A stretch of DNA of 32,323 nt from a virus: IMG/VR virus record IMGVR_UViG_3300038427_000074, positions 1 to 32,323 of that record. One strand, 5' to 3'. Position numbers and translations under genes: made by a program. The notes under the pieces were generated by a model. That model did no database searches. It saw only the letters and a list, made by a program, of their open reading frames with translations, and had not been told where the DNA came from. Shown here in pieces: positions 1-7,147 of this stretch. How positions within the stretch are numbered: position 1 is the first letter of the stretch; the number at the start of each line of letters is the position of its first letter.

Positions 1-304
1 CATGATTTCCTTCGCCAATTGCAATGATTTTCTTTTTAATCGGCATAAGAAGCTTAACAAAAGCATCTGCTTGTTCTTTGGGAGTTTGATATTCACATTT
101 GTTAAATTTAAAACGTTTTGTGTCATGTGGAGCAATGCATTCGCAATTGTCTCCTATGTTGGTAAACCAACAATTTGGGGTTGATGCTACATAATCTACC
201 ATCTGTTCAATTTTGTGTGGGTTCACATAAGGCGAACCTAAGTGGTTGTCTGCATTAACTACTAATTTGTAATCTCTTGGCATTTTCCATCCGATAATTT
301 CCAT
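1..304 (-). CDS. Calcineurin-like metallophosphoesterase, N-terminal fragment
   Basis: The gene runs off the left edge of the window; 101 residues are visible from an ATG at 304. A clear ribosome-binding site (AAGGAGTAAAGA) precedes it. Three metal-binding motifs of the calcineurin-like phosphoesterase superfamily appear in the right order: D-x-H (ADNHLG, near residues 18-23), G-D (IGDNCE, mid-fragment) and G-N-H (GEGNH, at the window edge). The superfamily hydrolyses phosphomonoesters or phosphodiesters with two metal ions. The C-terminal histidines are outside the window, so substrate class (protein phosphatase, nuclease or nucleotidase) cannot be told. It is the most downstream visible gene of the minus-strand block. 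Confidence 0.75.
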   Translation of the reverse strand, partial: MEIIGWKMPRDYKLVVNADNHLGSPYVNPHKIEQMVDYVASTPNCWFTNIGDNCECIAPHDTKRFKFNKCEYQTPKEQADAFVKLLMPIKKKIIAIGEGNH

Positions 305-326
305 TCTTTACTCCTTCTTCTTTTAG

Positions 327-704
327 TTAATAAAATGTACTACGTTCATAATTTTTATCTGCACACCAAATACAAACTGCTGGTTTACCTTTTCCCATAT
401 CATGTACTGGTCCTCCACACGATCTACATTTACCTTCTCTTATTCTTTTTCTTTTAATCTCTAAAGTGATTTCGTTAATTTTTATTCTGTGAAATTCACA
501 ATGAGGATATCCTGGTATTGATGGTTCTGTACATCGTTGACATTTGTTATTATCTTTACATTTTTGTCTATAATTTTTCATTTGTTGATATGTTATTTCT
601 AAATGACTTTCACATATATTTCTTTTTTTTGATAAATTATAGCAGTCTTTACGAATGCACAATCCATACATTATATGTAGTTCTTTTCTTTCTTTTCTTG
701 TCAT
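327..704 (-). CDS. Cys-rich zinc-finger protein, unknown function
   Basis: A 125-residue basic protein with several paired cysteines: C-x4-C and C-x2-H near the N-terminus, CQRC...CEFH in the middle, and CRSCG...CIWC near the C-terminus. This looks like three successive zinc-binding knuckles. The start overlaps the stop of the upstream gene (ATGA), so it is probably translated by coupling; the Shine-Dalgarno-like AAAGG lies too close to this ATG, and an internal ATG at MYGLC is an alternative start. I do not recognise a family. Small multi-knuckle proteins of this type are common in phages and may bind nucleic acid, but that is inference. Confidence 0.7.
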   Translation of the reverse strand: MTRKERKELHIMYGLCIRKDCYNLSKKRNICESHLEITYQQMKNYRQKCKDNNKCQRCTEPSIPGYPHCEFHRIKINEITLEIKRKRIREGKCRSCGGPVHDMGKGKPAVCIWCADKNYERSTFY

Positions 705-964
705 ACCTTTGTTTCGTCAATTTGATTCACGTATACAATTGCATCATGTTGTTCGATTGTTTCTTCCAATCCTTGATATATATTGATAGCATGTAACAAT
801 TCCCAAGCTAAACGATTAGCTTCCTCTACACTTAGATCGAATCCACCAATCAATCCTGAAGTTGTAAGATCATCAATATTTATACCTATCTTTCCACACT
901 CCCAAAAAGAAAATGCAGTCAGCTTTGCTTCTACAAGAATTCCGTCCTTGTTTTTAGTTTTCAC
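701..964 (-). CDS. Hypothetical protein
   Basis: An acidic protein of about 87 residues with no family I recognise. I chose GTG at 964 because GGAGG lies eight bases upstream of it. An in-frame ATG at 979 would add five residues but has no visible ribosome-binding site, and an ATG between them is only two bases from GGAGG. The start overlaps the end of the Nudix gene by 11 bases and the stop overlaps the next ATG, so it belongs to a coupled minus-strand operon. Confidence 0.7.
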   Translation of the reverse strand: MKTKNKDGILVEAKLTAFSFWECGKIGINIDDLTTSGLIGGFDLSVEEANRLAWELLHAINIYQGLEETIEQHDAIVYVNQIDETKV

Positions 965-1421
965 TAACATGTCCTCCATACGGTAGTAAGTTGAATGATT
1001 CTATATTTCTATCTGATTGGTATCCTTTCAGTCTCCAAATCGCCATAGGGATTAACCATTGAAGATTAGGAATAAGATAATTACATCCGTCTATTTGATA
1101 TGTTTTCCAAATAGTAACTTGTTCGTCTGTTAATGATTTGACCGAATTGATATCTTCAGCTATGCTACAAAAGCAATATACTCTACATATAGTCGTTTCT
1201 ATATACCCAAACAAATCCCAATGAGTACATTCCTTTCCTGTTTCTTCTTTGAATTCTCTTACCATTGCTTCGTAATAATCCTTATCAGAGGCTTCTATTT
1301 TGCCCCCTACGCCGCTATATAATCCTGCTTGCCATGCAGGTCTATTCTTTTTGATCAGAACCACCTGAGTCAATTCTCGATTGAATAAGAATCCTACCAC
1401 ATATAAAGTTTTATCGCTCAT
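954..1421 (-). CDS. Nudix hydrolase
   Basis: A 155-residue protein with a Nudix box in its first half: GGKIEAS...REFKEETGKE. The REUxEExG core, which supplies the metal-binding glutamates, is intact. The segment between the leading glycine and REF is one residue longer than the canonical G-x5-E-x7-REUxEExGU, and the first glutamate position reads D. Nudix enzymes cleave nucleoside diphosphates linked to another group, for example oxidised dNTPs, dATP, NADH or ADP-ribose; the substrate here is unknown. The ribosome-binding site is GGAG seven bases before the ATG. A housekeeping role in the phage nucleotide pool would fit the RNR and ThyX genes elsewhere in the window. Confidence 0.88.
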   Translation of the reverse strand: MSDKTLYVVGFLFNRELTQVVLIKKNRPAWQAGLYSGVGGKIEASDKDYYEAMVREFKEETGKECTHWDLFGYIETTICRVYCFCSIAEDINSVKSLTDEQVTIWKTYQIDGCNYLIPNLQWLIPMAIWRLKGYQSDRNIESFNLLPYGGHVSEN

Positions 1422-1432
1422 TCATTATCTCC

Positions 1433-1600
1433 TTAATATAAATCTACTTCTCTAGGTTCAGTTTCCCATGTCATATCAGGAAAAAGTTTTTTATCAAGTC
1501 TAAATGATCTGCTTGAACTATACCAATATGTCAAAGCTCTTTCTGGTTTCTCTATCCAGAGAGTCAATGTTTCGTATAACAAATCTCTAGTAACCCACAT
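1433..1600 (-). CDS. Small hypothetical protein (55 aa)
   Basis: A short gene beginning MWVTRDLLYETL, rich in Trp and Tyr, with a good ribosome-binding site (AAGAGGATGAATT before ATG) and a stop 11 bases before the Nudix start. It fills the space between the Nudix gene and a terminator. No family recognised. Close packing and the ribosome-binding site are the reasons to call it. Confidence 0.72.
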   Translation of the reverse strand: MWVTRDLLYETLTLWIEKPERALTYWYSSSRSFRLDKKLFPDMTWETEPREVDLY

Positions 1601-1618
1601 AATTCATCCTCTTAAAAT

Positions 1619-1650
1619 ACAAAAAGGTATAAATCTTTCGATCTATACCT
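1619..1650 (-). terminator. Intrinsic terminator
   Basis: On the minus strand an 11-bp stem (AGGTATAGATC with GATTTATACCT, one G-T pair) is closed by a GAAA tetraloop and followed at once by TTTTTG. It lies between the acidic-protein gene and the 55-residue gene, so it should end or attenuate the upstream transcript. Stem, GNRA loop and U-tract are all read directly. Confidence 0.85.
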
Positions 1651-1689
1651 AAGTGTATCAGATAAATTTTGTCGTGTCTATTAATTTCT

Positions 1690-2193
1690 TTATTTTATAT
1701 TACATGCTGCAATATCTTCGAGTTCTTCTTCTTTTTCAGGAGCAGGTTCCTCTTCGATTTTCTCTTCATCCTCTTCAACTTCCTTTTCCAAATCCAAATC
1801 TTCTAGGTTTACCTTCGGAACTTTGAAAGCTTCAAGACCATCTTCGAATACGATATCAACAAGAGTAGGATCGTCTTCATCTTCATTGAACACAACAGCT
1901 TGAGCACCAGCTTCAACTTTAGCCTGAAATTCTTCGAATTCATCGTCAGTCATATCCAAATCTTTAGCTGTAAACGTATCAGCATCGATAACCTTTACTA
2001 GACTGCCAATGTTAATCTCCGCAGGTTCGTCTTCAGGAATTTCATCTACCGGCATTTCTTCTTCTGGCATTTCCAGATCGGGATCGACTTCTTCTTCACC
2101 TTCATCCCCTTTATGTTCGCACAGCTTTCTCATAATTGCTTTCAAACATTCGTTTGTGTCCTCTACTATAAGTACTTTTTGTTTTTCGCCCAT
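1690..2193 (-). CDS. Very acidic protein of unknown function
   Basis: A 167-residue protein dominated by Asp and Glu, with runs such as DEGEEEVDPDLEMPEEEMP and a Glu-rich, Pro-containing tail. The N-terminus (KVLIVEDTNECL) superficially resembles the first strand of a response regulator, but no receiver domain follows. A middle segment (residues about 60-130) could fold and is flanked by low-complexity acidic stretches. It has a strong ribosome-binding site (AAGGAGAAATATC) and ends just before an intrinsic terminator. Highly acidic phage proteins sometimes mimic DNA or bind basic host proteins; that is only a possibility here. Confidence 0.8.
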   Translation of the reverse strand: MGEKQKVLIVEDTNECLKAIMRKLCEHKGDEGEEEVDPDLEMPEEEMPVDEIPEDEPAEINIGSLVKVIDADTFTAKDLDMTDDEFEEFQAKVEAGAQAVVFNEDEDDPTLVDIVFEDGLEAFKVPKVNLEDLDLEKEVEEDEEKIEEEPAPEKEEELEDIAACNIK

Positions 2194-2214
2194 GATATTT
2201 CTCCTTGATTGTTA

Positions 2215-2349
2215 TTAGTATTCAGTAAGTTCATCTTTATAAGAGAACTTTTGTATACGTTTTTCTGCTCGGCTCTTCATAATGATCGAAGGTTTTGCAG
2301 TAGGTTTACGGATTCTGTCATATATGTCTTTTCCTGTTATCTTTTTCAT
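2215..2349 (-). CDS. Small basic protein (44 aa), probably leaderless mRNA
   Basis: The frame is open from further upstream, but the best start is ATG at 2349 (MKKITGKDIYDRI), giving 44 mostly basic residues. A promoter -10 box (TATAGT) ends exactly six bases before this ATG, so transcription should start at or beside the A of the start codon and no Shine-Dalgarno sequence is present. The longer reading from 2406 would overlap the preceding gene and put the promoter inside the coding region. Function unknown. Confidence 0.62.
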   Translation of the reverse strand: MKKITGKDIYDRIRKPTAKPSIIMKSRAEKRIQKFSYKDELTEY

Positions 2350-2355
2350 GCTAAT

Positions 2356-2384
2356 ACTATACCATATTATTCTACTAAAGTCAA
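2356..2384 (-). promoter_or_regulatory. Early-type promoter (extended -10)
   Basis: Minus strand: TTGACT at 2384-2379, a 17-base spacer ending in ATGG, then TATAGT at 2361-2356. This is the shared early-promoter pattern of the window. It drives the 44-residue gene and the acidic-protein gene. Confidence 0.8.
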
Positions 2385-2387
2385 TCT

Positions 2388-2573
2388 TTAAATTAAAAAC
2401 CCACATTGTTCTGCATCTTCATCTGTTTCAGGAGCACATGGTCGAACGAGCTTGTTCTCTTTTGCAAATTTTAAACAATCTGCATAAGATTTACAATTCA
2501 TGCAACATAAGTTAGTCTTCATTCTGCAATATACTGGTCTTTTCTCGGCATTACAAAATAAATATTTTTCCAT
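2388..2573 (-). CDS. Cys-rich small protein (61 aa)
   Basis: A 61-residue protein with eight cysteines, including C-x7-C and CCMNC in the first half and single cysteines in the tail, suggesting a compact zinc-binding or disulfide-free knuckle fold. The start codon overlaps the upstream stop (TAATG). The final codons lie just upstream of the 2379 promoter. No family recognised. Confidence 0.72.
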   Translation of the reverse strand: MEKYLFCNAEKRPVYCRMKTNLCCMNCKSYADCLKFAKENKLVRPCAPETDEDAEQCGFLI

Positions 2574-2806
2574 TATAAATCTTTCTCCATTCGTTTTTCG
2601 GCTTTAATTTTATTTTTTGAAGAAACTGCTGGTCTTCCTACTGATATTTCTTTCATCCTTTTGTTAAAATTCTTAATCTTATCACTGTAATACGAATTGC
2701 ATGACGGACAGTAATTGATTCCCTTCATGTCCACTAACAACGAAACATCAAAGACATCAAAGACATTTCCACAACCATGACAACGAAATATAGTCAACCT
2801 ACTCAC
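2573..2806 (-). CDS. Zinc-ribbon protein (77 aa)
   Basis: A small protein with a four-cysteine ribbon: FRCHGCG near residue 9 and YCPSCN near residue 33, followed by a basic helical tail. The reading begins at GTG; a TTG nine bases later sits at better spacing from AGTAGGTGAG and is an equally likely start. It overlaps the next gene by the TAATG arrangement. This architecture is typical of small phage DNA- or RNA-polymerase-binding proteins, but no specific function can be given. Confidence 0.72.
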   Translation of the reverse strand: MSRLTIFRCHGCGNVFDVFDVSLLVDMKGINYCPSCNSYYSDKIKNFNKRMKEISVGRPAVSSKNKIKAEKRMEKDL

Positions 2807-2834
2807 CTACTTTTATTGAATTTGTATTAGAAGA

Positions 2835-3344
2835 TTAATCTTTTTCTAATTCATTATCCAAAAAAAGTAGGGCGGCTGGAGATTCATTAGCAATGCTAAA
2901 CTTGTTTCTCCAATCGATAGATTGTTTTATTTCTTCTCTTTGTTTCAAGATCAATCCTTGAATCCAATCAAACGTAAGATAATCTGCCATGTCAAATGAT
3001 ACTTTCTTGATAAGATACAGACTTTGCAACGTATTTTGTTCTGCTTGAACTGCTTGACAAAACATTTCAAGTAAGGACATTTCTTTGTTAAATTCTATTT
3101 CAGGAAGAGATTGCATTACAGGATTCATATCTCTATCACACATGAAATCAAAAATCATCTTGAAGTGCTCTGTTTCGCCATCTGCTTCTGAATGGAAATA
3201 CTTTGCTGCTCCTGTAAACGATTGAAGATCAGCAATTCCCGCAAAAGTTCGGTACACTCTTGAGTTGTTTTGTTCAAGAGTCAACTGATTTTGAAGTGTT
3301 GAGTATACAGTTACTATTTGTGGTTCTTGAACTTCATATTCCAT
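2835..3344 (-). CDS. Ferritin-like iron-storage protein
   Basis: A 169-residue protein matching the length and helix pattern of bacterial non-heme ferritins. The diiron ligands are visible: Glu in LTLEQNNSR on helix A; E-x-x-H in ADGETEHFKM on helix B; Glu in QAVQAEQNT on helix C; and the Q/E positions in WIQGLILKQREE on helix D. Ferritins oxidise Fe(II) and store it as mineral inside a 24-subunit shell. It has a good ribosome-binding site (CAGGAGAACTT) and both an early-type and a TATAAATA promoter upstream. It stands alone between two promoters and a homing gene. A ferritin fold is well supported; a role as storage, oxidative-stress protection or a structural part is not decidable. Confidence 0.85.
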   Translation of the reverse strand: MEYEVQEPQIVTVYSTLQNQLTLEQNNSRVYRTFAGIADLQSFTGAAKYFHSEADGETEHFKMIFDFMCDRDMNPVMQSLPEIEFNKEMSLLEMFCQAVQAEQNTLQSLYLIKKVSFDMADYLTFDWIQGLILKQREEIKQSIDWRNKFSIANESPAALLFLDNELEKD

Positions 3345-3366
3345 AAGTTCTCCTGCTGTTTATATT

Positions 3367-3403
3367 TATTTATAATACTATCATATTTTTAAGTCGAAGT
3401 CAA
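3367..3403 (-). promoter_or_regulatory. Tandem early and late promoter for the ferritin-like gene
   Basis: Minus strand: TTGACT (3403-3398), a 17-base spacer ending ATGA, TAGTAT (3380-3375), with the late motif TATAAATA (3374-3367) directly adjoining. A further minus-strand TATAAATA lies at 3497-3490. The gene could be read both early and late. Confidence 0.72.
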
Positions 3404-3406
3404 ATA

Positions 3407-3509
3407 TATAAATAGAATTGAAGAGTAATCTGACTGTTCGAACCAGATCAGAAACAGTAGGAGCAAATTACTGCTGTCCTCCTCATTTCTATTTATAAGG
3501 AGCAATATC
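3407..3509 (+). promoter_or_regulatory. Late promoter and structured leader of a homing endonuclease
   Basis: A plus-strand TATAAATA (3407-3414) precedes a leader of about 90 bases. Nested stems are visible: AGTAAT/ATTACT enclosing ACTGTT/AACAGT. The sequence AGGAGCAA occurs twice (3459-3466 and, as the real ribosome-binding site, 3498-3505) with CTCCT (3479-3483) between them that could pair with either copy. Confidence 0.55.
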
Positions 3510-4097
3510 ATGTATCATATCGTTTACCAAACAACAAATCTTATCAATGGAAAATTTTATATTGGTAAACATTCTACTAAAAATTTAGATGATGGATATC
3601 TCGGAACTGGATTGTTGATAAAAGAAGCTATAAAAAAATATGGTAAAGAAAACTTTCAACGAATTGTATTATATTATTGTGCTTCTTCACAAGAAGCATA
3701 TAATATAGAATCTTTAATAGTAAATAAAAACTTTATAAAACATGAGGATACTTATAATATTATTCTCGGAGGAAGTGGTTCTTTTACAGAAAAAAATTGT
3801 TCCGAAGAAACCAGAAAAAAAATGTCAGAAAGTCATAAAGGACATATTCCAACTGAAATAACAAGAAAAAAATTATCAGAAAAAGGAAAAAACAGAACTC
3901 ATTCAGAGGAAACAAAAAGAAAAATATCACAAAGTCATATGAAAATGTATCCTACATACGAAACAAGAAAAAAATTATCAGAAAGTTCTAAACATAGATT
4001 ACCTATCTCAGATGAAACTAGAAATAAATTATCAATCAGTATGAAAGGAAACAAAAACAGAAAGAGAAAGATTGATAACCTTTCTCTTTCTGTTTAA
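3510..4097 (+). CDS. GIY-YIG homing endonuclease
   Basis: A 195-residue free-standing homing endonuclease on the opposite strand to its neighbours. The N-terminal catalytic domain has VYQTTNLINGKFYIGKHS (the GIY-YIG strands) and the YLGTG, IKKYG, Glu-containing EAYNIESLIV and YNIILGG blocks. The C-terminal half is a run of repeated SEETRKKMSESHKGH-like units, the NUMOD3 DNA-binding motif found in such enzymes. It cuts DNA at a specific site so that the gene is copied into it. It ends inside a perfect terminator hairpin and is preceded by a late promoter and structured leader. Confidence 0.92.
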   Translation: MYHIVYQTTNLINGKFYIGKHSTKNLDDGYLGTGLLIKEAIKKYGKENFQRIVLYYCASSQEAYNIESLIVNKNFIKHEDTYNIILGGSGSFTEKNCSEETRKKMSESHKGHIPTEITRKKLSEKGKNRTHSEETKRKISQSHMKMYPTYETRKKLSESSKHRLPISDETRNKLSISMKGNKNRKRKIDNLSLSV

Positions 4098-4100
4098 TTT
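4055..4100. terminator. Bidirectional intrinsic terminator
   Basis: A perfect 16-bp stem (4055-4070 with 4080-4095) with a nine-base loop overlaps the last codons of the GIY-YIG gene. On the plus strand it is followed by AATTTTT; on the minus strand by TTGTTTCC after a T-rich stem end. It separates the convergent homing gene and VWA gene. Confidence 0.88.
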
Positions 4101-6335
4101 TTAAAAATATTCGGTAGTATATGATGTACGAGCTATCATTTTTATTCCATTTTTTTCGTAAAAATAATCACCCTTATCATCAACGGTTAACTTATCGAAC
4201 CAATCGCCCGAAAGAAGCTTTGCAAGTTTCAAGATAGCAAAGTTGCTTCTGATTAAGATCAATTCTTTCTTGATTTCATCTCTCTCAGCAAACAAGAAAT
4301 TTCTGGTTTTGACAGATTCTTTGTTCAGATCAACTGCTTTAGCGTCAGCTTCATTCTGAACCATAAGGTATTGCTTGTGAAGAGTTTGCATACTGGCGGT
4401 CAATTTCTTGCCGTTATTGATACGTTCCAGCATCTCACTGATCTTAGGCCACGAAGAAAAACCAGCAAGGTAGAATTCCATTGTTCTGCTCTGATAACTG
4501 TCAGAATCTTCTGCTTTAGCCTTTGTGATTTCTACACCACCATAATTAAGATTCTTGTCCAGACCATGTTTCTCAAGCACTCTGATCTGTGCAACAGTGT
4601 ATTCTTTCAATGCTCCAGTTTTCTTGAGAGTATCGGTAAGAATACCATCAATCAAGTACCCAACTATCTTCTGACGAGCTTCCAGTTCAGTAGTAAGCCG
4701 AACATCTTCAAAGATATTGGCTATATCAGTTGCTTTGTTGATGTACATTCTGTTGATGATCGGGAACACAGACAGATCAATAACGACTCTGGCATACATT
4801 TTTTCGTTTATTACTGTACCTTCAATCCATTTCATATATTTTTCATCAACTTCACCTTCAGTAGGAATAAGAACTTCAATCTTCTTGATGTTCAGGTTGC
4901 CATCTTTGATAATGGTATAGTTTCGGAAGATTCCACTTTCAATTTCAGTAGGCAATCCTACTTCTTTTGCGTCCATCGGATTGATTGCAACCTTTCCAGG
5001 AACATAAACTCGAATTGAAAGGTTCATGTGCTTCTTATTGAAAACAAAATCAGAGAAAGGTACACGAATTTCGTCTTCGGTCTTTGTGAAGAGATTGAAT
5101 TCGTCTGTGGCTTTTCTGGTAATACGAGAGTAAGCTTCCAGGTTTTTACTGAACGGAATGTAATAAGCATCGATAGTCTGGAGATATGCTAGAACATCCA
5201 TTACACACTTTGCATCATCAGCAGGAAGATATCCAACAGTTGCTACTCCATCCAGCATTCGATGTTTATTGTTTATGGTTGCTTTGCGAAGCTTCTCAAT
5301 ATGAACAGCACTTTCATCGAAAGTAAAACTTGAAAGATGTGAATCAATCAAAGCTTTTTCGCCAAGATTTTTTGAAATGATATCCAGAGATTCCAATCGT
5401 CTGTTGTTGTAATAGAGATTGTATGCATATGCATAGTAGAAATTCACTACTGATGCTTGAGCTATTGCTTTATTGATATCGTCACTATTGTAAAGAATAC
5501 CTTGATAAGTGAAATTGATATCATCTTCATCTTCGCCAACAATGAAAACTTGGTTTTTTCGTTTATCAATTCGAGAAAGTTCAAAGATTCCTTCTGTCAT
5601 TTTTGTGAAGGTACGATTAAGATAAACAATATCTTTACTATGATAACTGTCTATTTTGATATCTTCGATTACAGCCTCAGAAATCTTTTCGAAGTTATGA
5701 TTGAATATGGTGAGATATTCATCGATGTTGGAACTATGAAACATGGTTCCGAATTCGGAAGTAGCGGAGAATGCTTTGAGAAGTTCCTGGTTGTAGTAGT
5801 TGCCATAACCAACTGTGTTAAAAGCAATGATTTTGCCTTTCATCTTTTCCAGTTCGATCATGCATTTACGTTCCTCTTCAGGAACACCCCAAGGAACTAC
5901 AGGCTGACCGTCTGTGAACAGAGTCACGGATACCGGAGCAAGATCACCAATCTCATCGAGAATGGTATTTACTTCCTTGAGAGGATCGGAGAAGCAAGTA
6001 CAGCCGATTACAGACCGAAGAGAATTCAAGATAGCTGTCATTTCCAGCATCTTATTTGCACCCTTCAATACTGTTCGATGTTGACCCGCTGACGAAAACC
6101 AAATGATGGTCAGAAGATCATCTTCACCGATAACTTCAATTGTCTTCTGGACATTATCGATAAGCTGGTTGATGCTATATGCCATAGAACCAGACCGATC
6201 AAGAATGTGAATATGATGAAGTTTATTGACTACCTTACTCTCAACAACTTGCTGTTCGGTTTCCTCTTTATGAGAAATAGAAACAACAACTTTCTTTTTT
6301 CCACCTACATCCAGGATGCTTTTGTAAATTGCCAT
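4101..6335 (-). CDS. Von Willebrand factor A (VWA) domain protein
   Basis: A large 744-residue protein. A complete metal-ion-dependent adhesion site is present: DRSGSM (residues 46-51), a conserved Thr in the CTCFSD segment (near 113-118) and LFTDGQP (near 140-147), separated by the alternating strands and helices of a VWA fold. The remaining 500 residues are not recognised; they contain no visible membrane segment or signal peptide, so the protein should be cytoplasmic. VWA domains mediate Mg-dependent protein binding, often with AAA+ ATPases or in structural assemblies. The ribosome-binding site is AAGAGAGGATAAAACGA. It follows a 51-residue gene driven by an early promoter, which suggests early expression and hence a host-takeover or regulatory role rather than a virion part; this is inference. 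Confidence 0.85.
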   Translation of the reverse strand: MAIYKSILDVGGKKKVVVSISHKEETEQQVVESKVVNKLHHIHILDRSGSMAYSINQLIDNVQKTIEVIGEDDLLTIIWFSSAGQHRTVLKGANKMLEMTAILNSLRSVIGCTCFSDPLKEVNTILDEIGDLAPVSVTLFTDGQPVVPWGVPEEERKCMIELEKMKGKIIAFNTVGYGNYYNQELLKAFSATSEFGTMFHSSNIDEYLTIFNHNFEKISEAVIEDIKIDSYHSKDIVYLNRTFTKMTEGIFELSRIDKRKNQVFIVGEDEDDINFTYQGILYNSDDINKAIAQASVVNFYYAYAYNLYYNNRRLESLDIISKNLGEKALIDSHLSSFTFDESAVHIEKLRKATINNKHRMLDGVATVGYLPADDAKCVMDVLAYLQTIDAYYIPFSKNLEAYSRITRKATDEFNLFTKTEDEIRVPFSDFVFNKKHMNLSIRVYVPGKVAINPMDAKEVGLPTEIESGIFRNYTIIKDGNLNIKKIEVLIPTEGEVDEKYMKWIEGTVINEKMYARVVIDLSVFPIINRMYINKATDIANIFEDVRLTTELEARQKIVGYLIDGILTDTLKKTGALKEYTVAQIRVLEKHGLDKNLNYGGVEITKAKAEDSDSYQSRTMEFYLAGFSSWPKISEMLERINNGKKLTASMQTLHKQYLMVQNEADAKAVDLNKESVKTRNFLFAERDEIKKELILIRSNFAILKLAKLLSGDWFDKLTVDDKGDYFYEKNGIKMIARTSYTTEYF

Positions 6336-6351
6336 TCGTTTTATCCTCTCT

Positions 6352-6507
6352 TTAGTTAGTTTTTAAAAACTCAAATATACTTTTGGGTTTTATGGTTCTG
6401 TTGTTATTCGCACGTTCACAGGCCATTTCAAGTCTTATTCGTGTAAGTTCATAAGGATCATTTTTAAGTTCTGTGAGATGCTTTACCATCTCTTCAAATT
6501 CTTTCAT
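6352..6507 (-). CDS. Small protein (51 aa), probably leaderless mRNA
   Basis: A 51-residue, mostly helical, charged protein (starts MKEFEEMVKHLTEL). A promoter -10 box ends six bases before its ATG and there is no Shine-Dalgarno sequence, so the mRNA should begin at the start codon, just as at 2349. The stop lies 17 bases before the VWA start, so the two genes form an operon. Function unknown. Confidence 0.68.
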   Translation of the reverse strand: MKEFEEMVKHLTELKNDPYELTRIRLEMACERANNNRTIKPKSIFEFLKTN

Positions 6508-6513
6508 AGCTGC

Positions 6514-6542
6514 ATGATACCATATCTAAATTTGAAAGTCAA
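6514..6542 (-). promoter_or_regulatory. Early-type promoter (extended -10)
   Basis: Minus strand: TTGACT (6542-6537), 17-base spacer ending ATGG, TATCAT (6519-6514). Its -35 box overlaps the stop codon of the HNH gene upstream, so the homing gene was placed right against the promoter without harming it. Confidence 0.82.
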
Positions 6543-7147
6543 GAACTATTTACAACTATCTGTTTGCATATGCTTATAAAATACTCTTGGTTAAAAGAAT
6601 TTTTCATACGATTTACATCTTTATGTACCCACTGAACATTACCTTCAACATATCCTTTCGATGAATCTATCCGATCTAATGATGCTGTTTTATCACATTG
6701 AGACTTTTTAACATATATTATCTCTATATCCATTTTACTTAATGCACATTTACCTTGCTGTTTTATATATAAATTCCATAAATATTCGGCAGTTAGGTTA
6801 TAATCTATATTTCTTTTTTCTGCACCATATCGAATTTGATACAAATATAATCCTGAAATATCACCCGTTCCATTCCATCCTGGATTATCTTTTGCTTTAC
6901 GAGATATTCCACATGAACAAGCTCTTACTCTTCCTAAATTACCCATAATGACTGTAGATTCTCCTCCACAGTCACATTTACATACCCAACATGAATTTCC
7001 ATGTTTATCTCTAACAGGATATTGTAATACTAATTTTCCTAAACGTTCTCCTGTTCTATCTTTAAACAAATTATTACCAGGAACAAAATCTGTTTTAGTT
7101 TTATCCCATTTGTATAACTTCATATCAACTTTTGTTTTATTTTTCAT
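6539..7147 (-). CDS. HNH homing endonuclease
   Basis: A 202-residue HNH-family endonuclease. The N-terminal half has a zinc-knuckle (CWVCKCDCG...CSCG) preceded by the GERLGKLV-type motif common in phage HNH proteins. The C-terminal half has the nuclease: CALSKMDI, then TASLDRIDSSKGYVEGNVQW and a final helix. The catalytic His of the first H position is replaced by Asp-containing LDRID, as often seen in this subgroup. It lies between RNR and the 51-residue gene in the same direction. Its ribosome-binding site is buried in a 16-bp hairpin that carries a late promoter in its loop. Confidence 0.88.
   Translation of the reverse strand: MKNKTKVDMKLYKWDKTKTDFVPGNNLFKDRTGERLGKLVLQYPVRDKHGNSCWVCKCDCGGESTVIMGNLGRVRACSCGISRKAKDNPGWNGTGDISGLYLYQIRYGAEKRNIDYNLTAEYLWNLYIKQQGKCALSKMDIEIIYVKKSQCDKTASLDRIDSSKGYVEGNVQWVHKDVNRMKNSFNQEYFISICKQIVVNSS

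Noticed and set aside
4371-5018. 215-residue plus-strand open frame opposite the VWA gene
   Set aside because: No ribosome-binding site or protein-like composition; the minus-strand VWA frame with a full MIDAS site explains the region.
5457-6092. 211-residue plus-strand open frame opposite the VWA N-terminus
   Set aside because: Shadow of the VWA domain coding strand; composition is low in charged motifs and no start signal is present.
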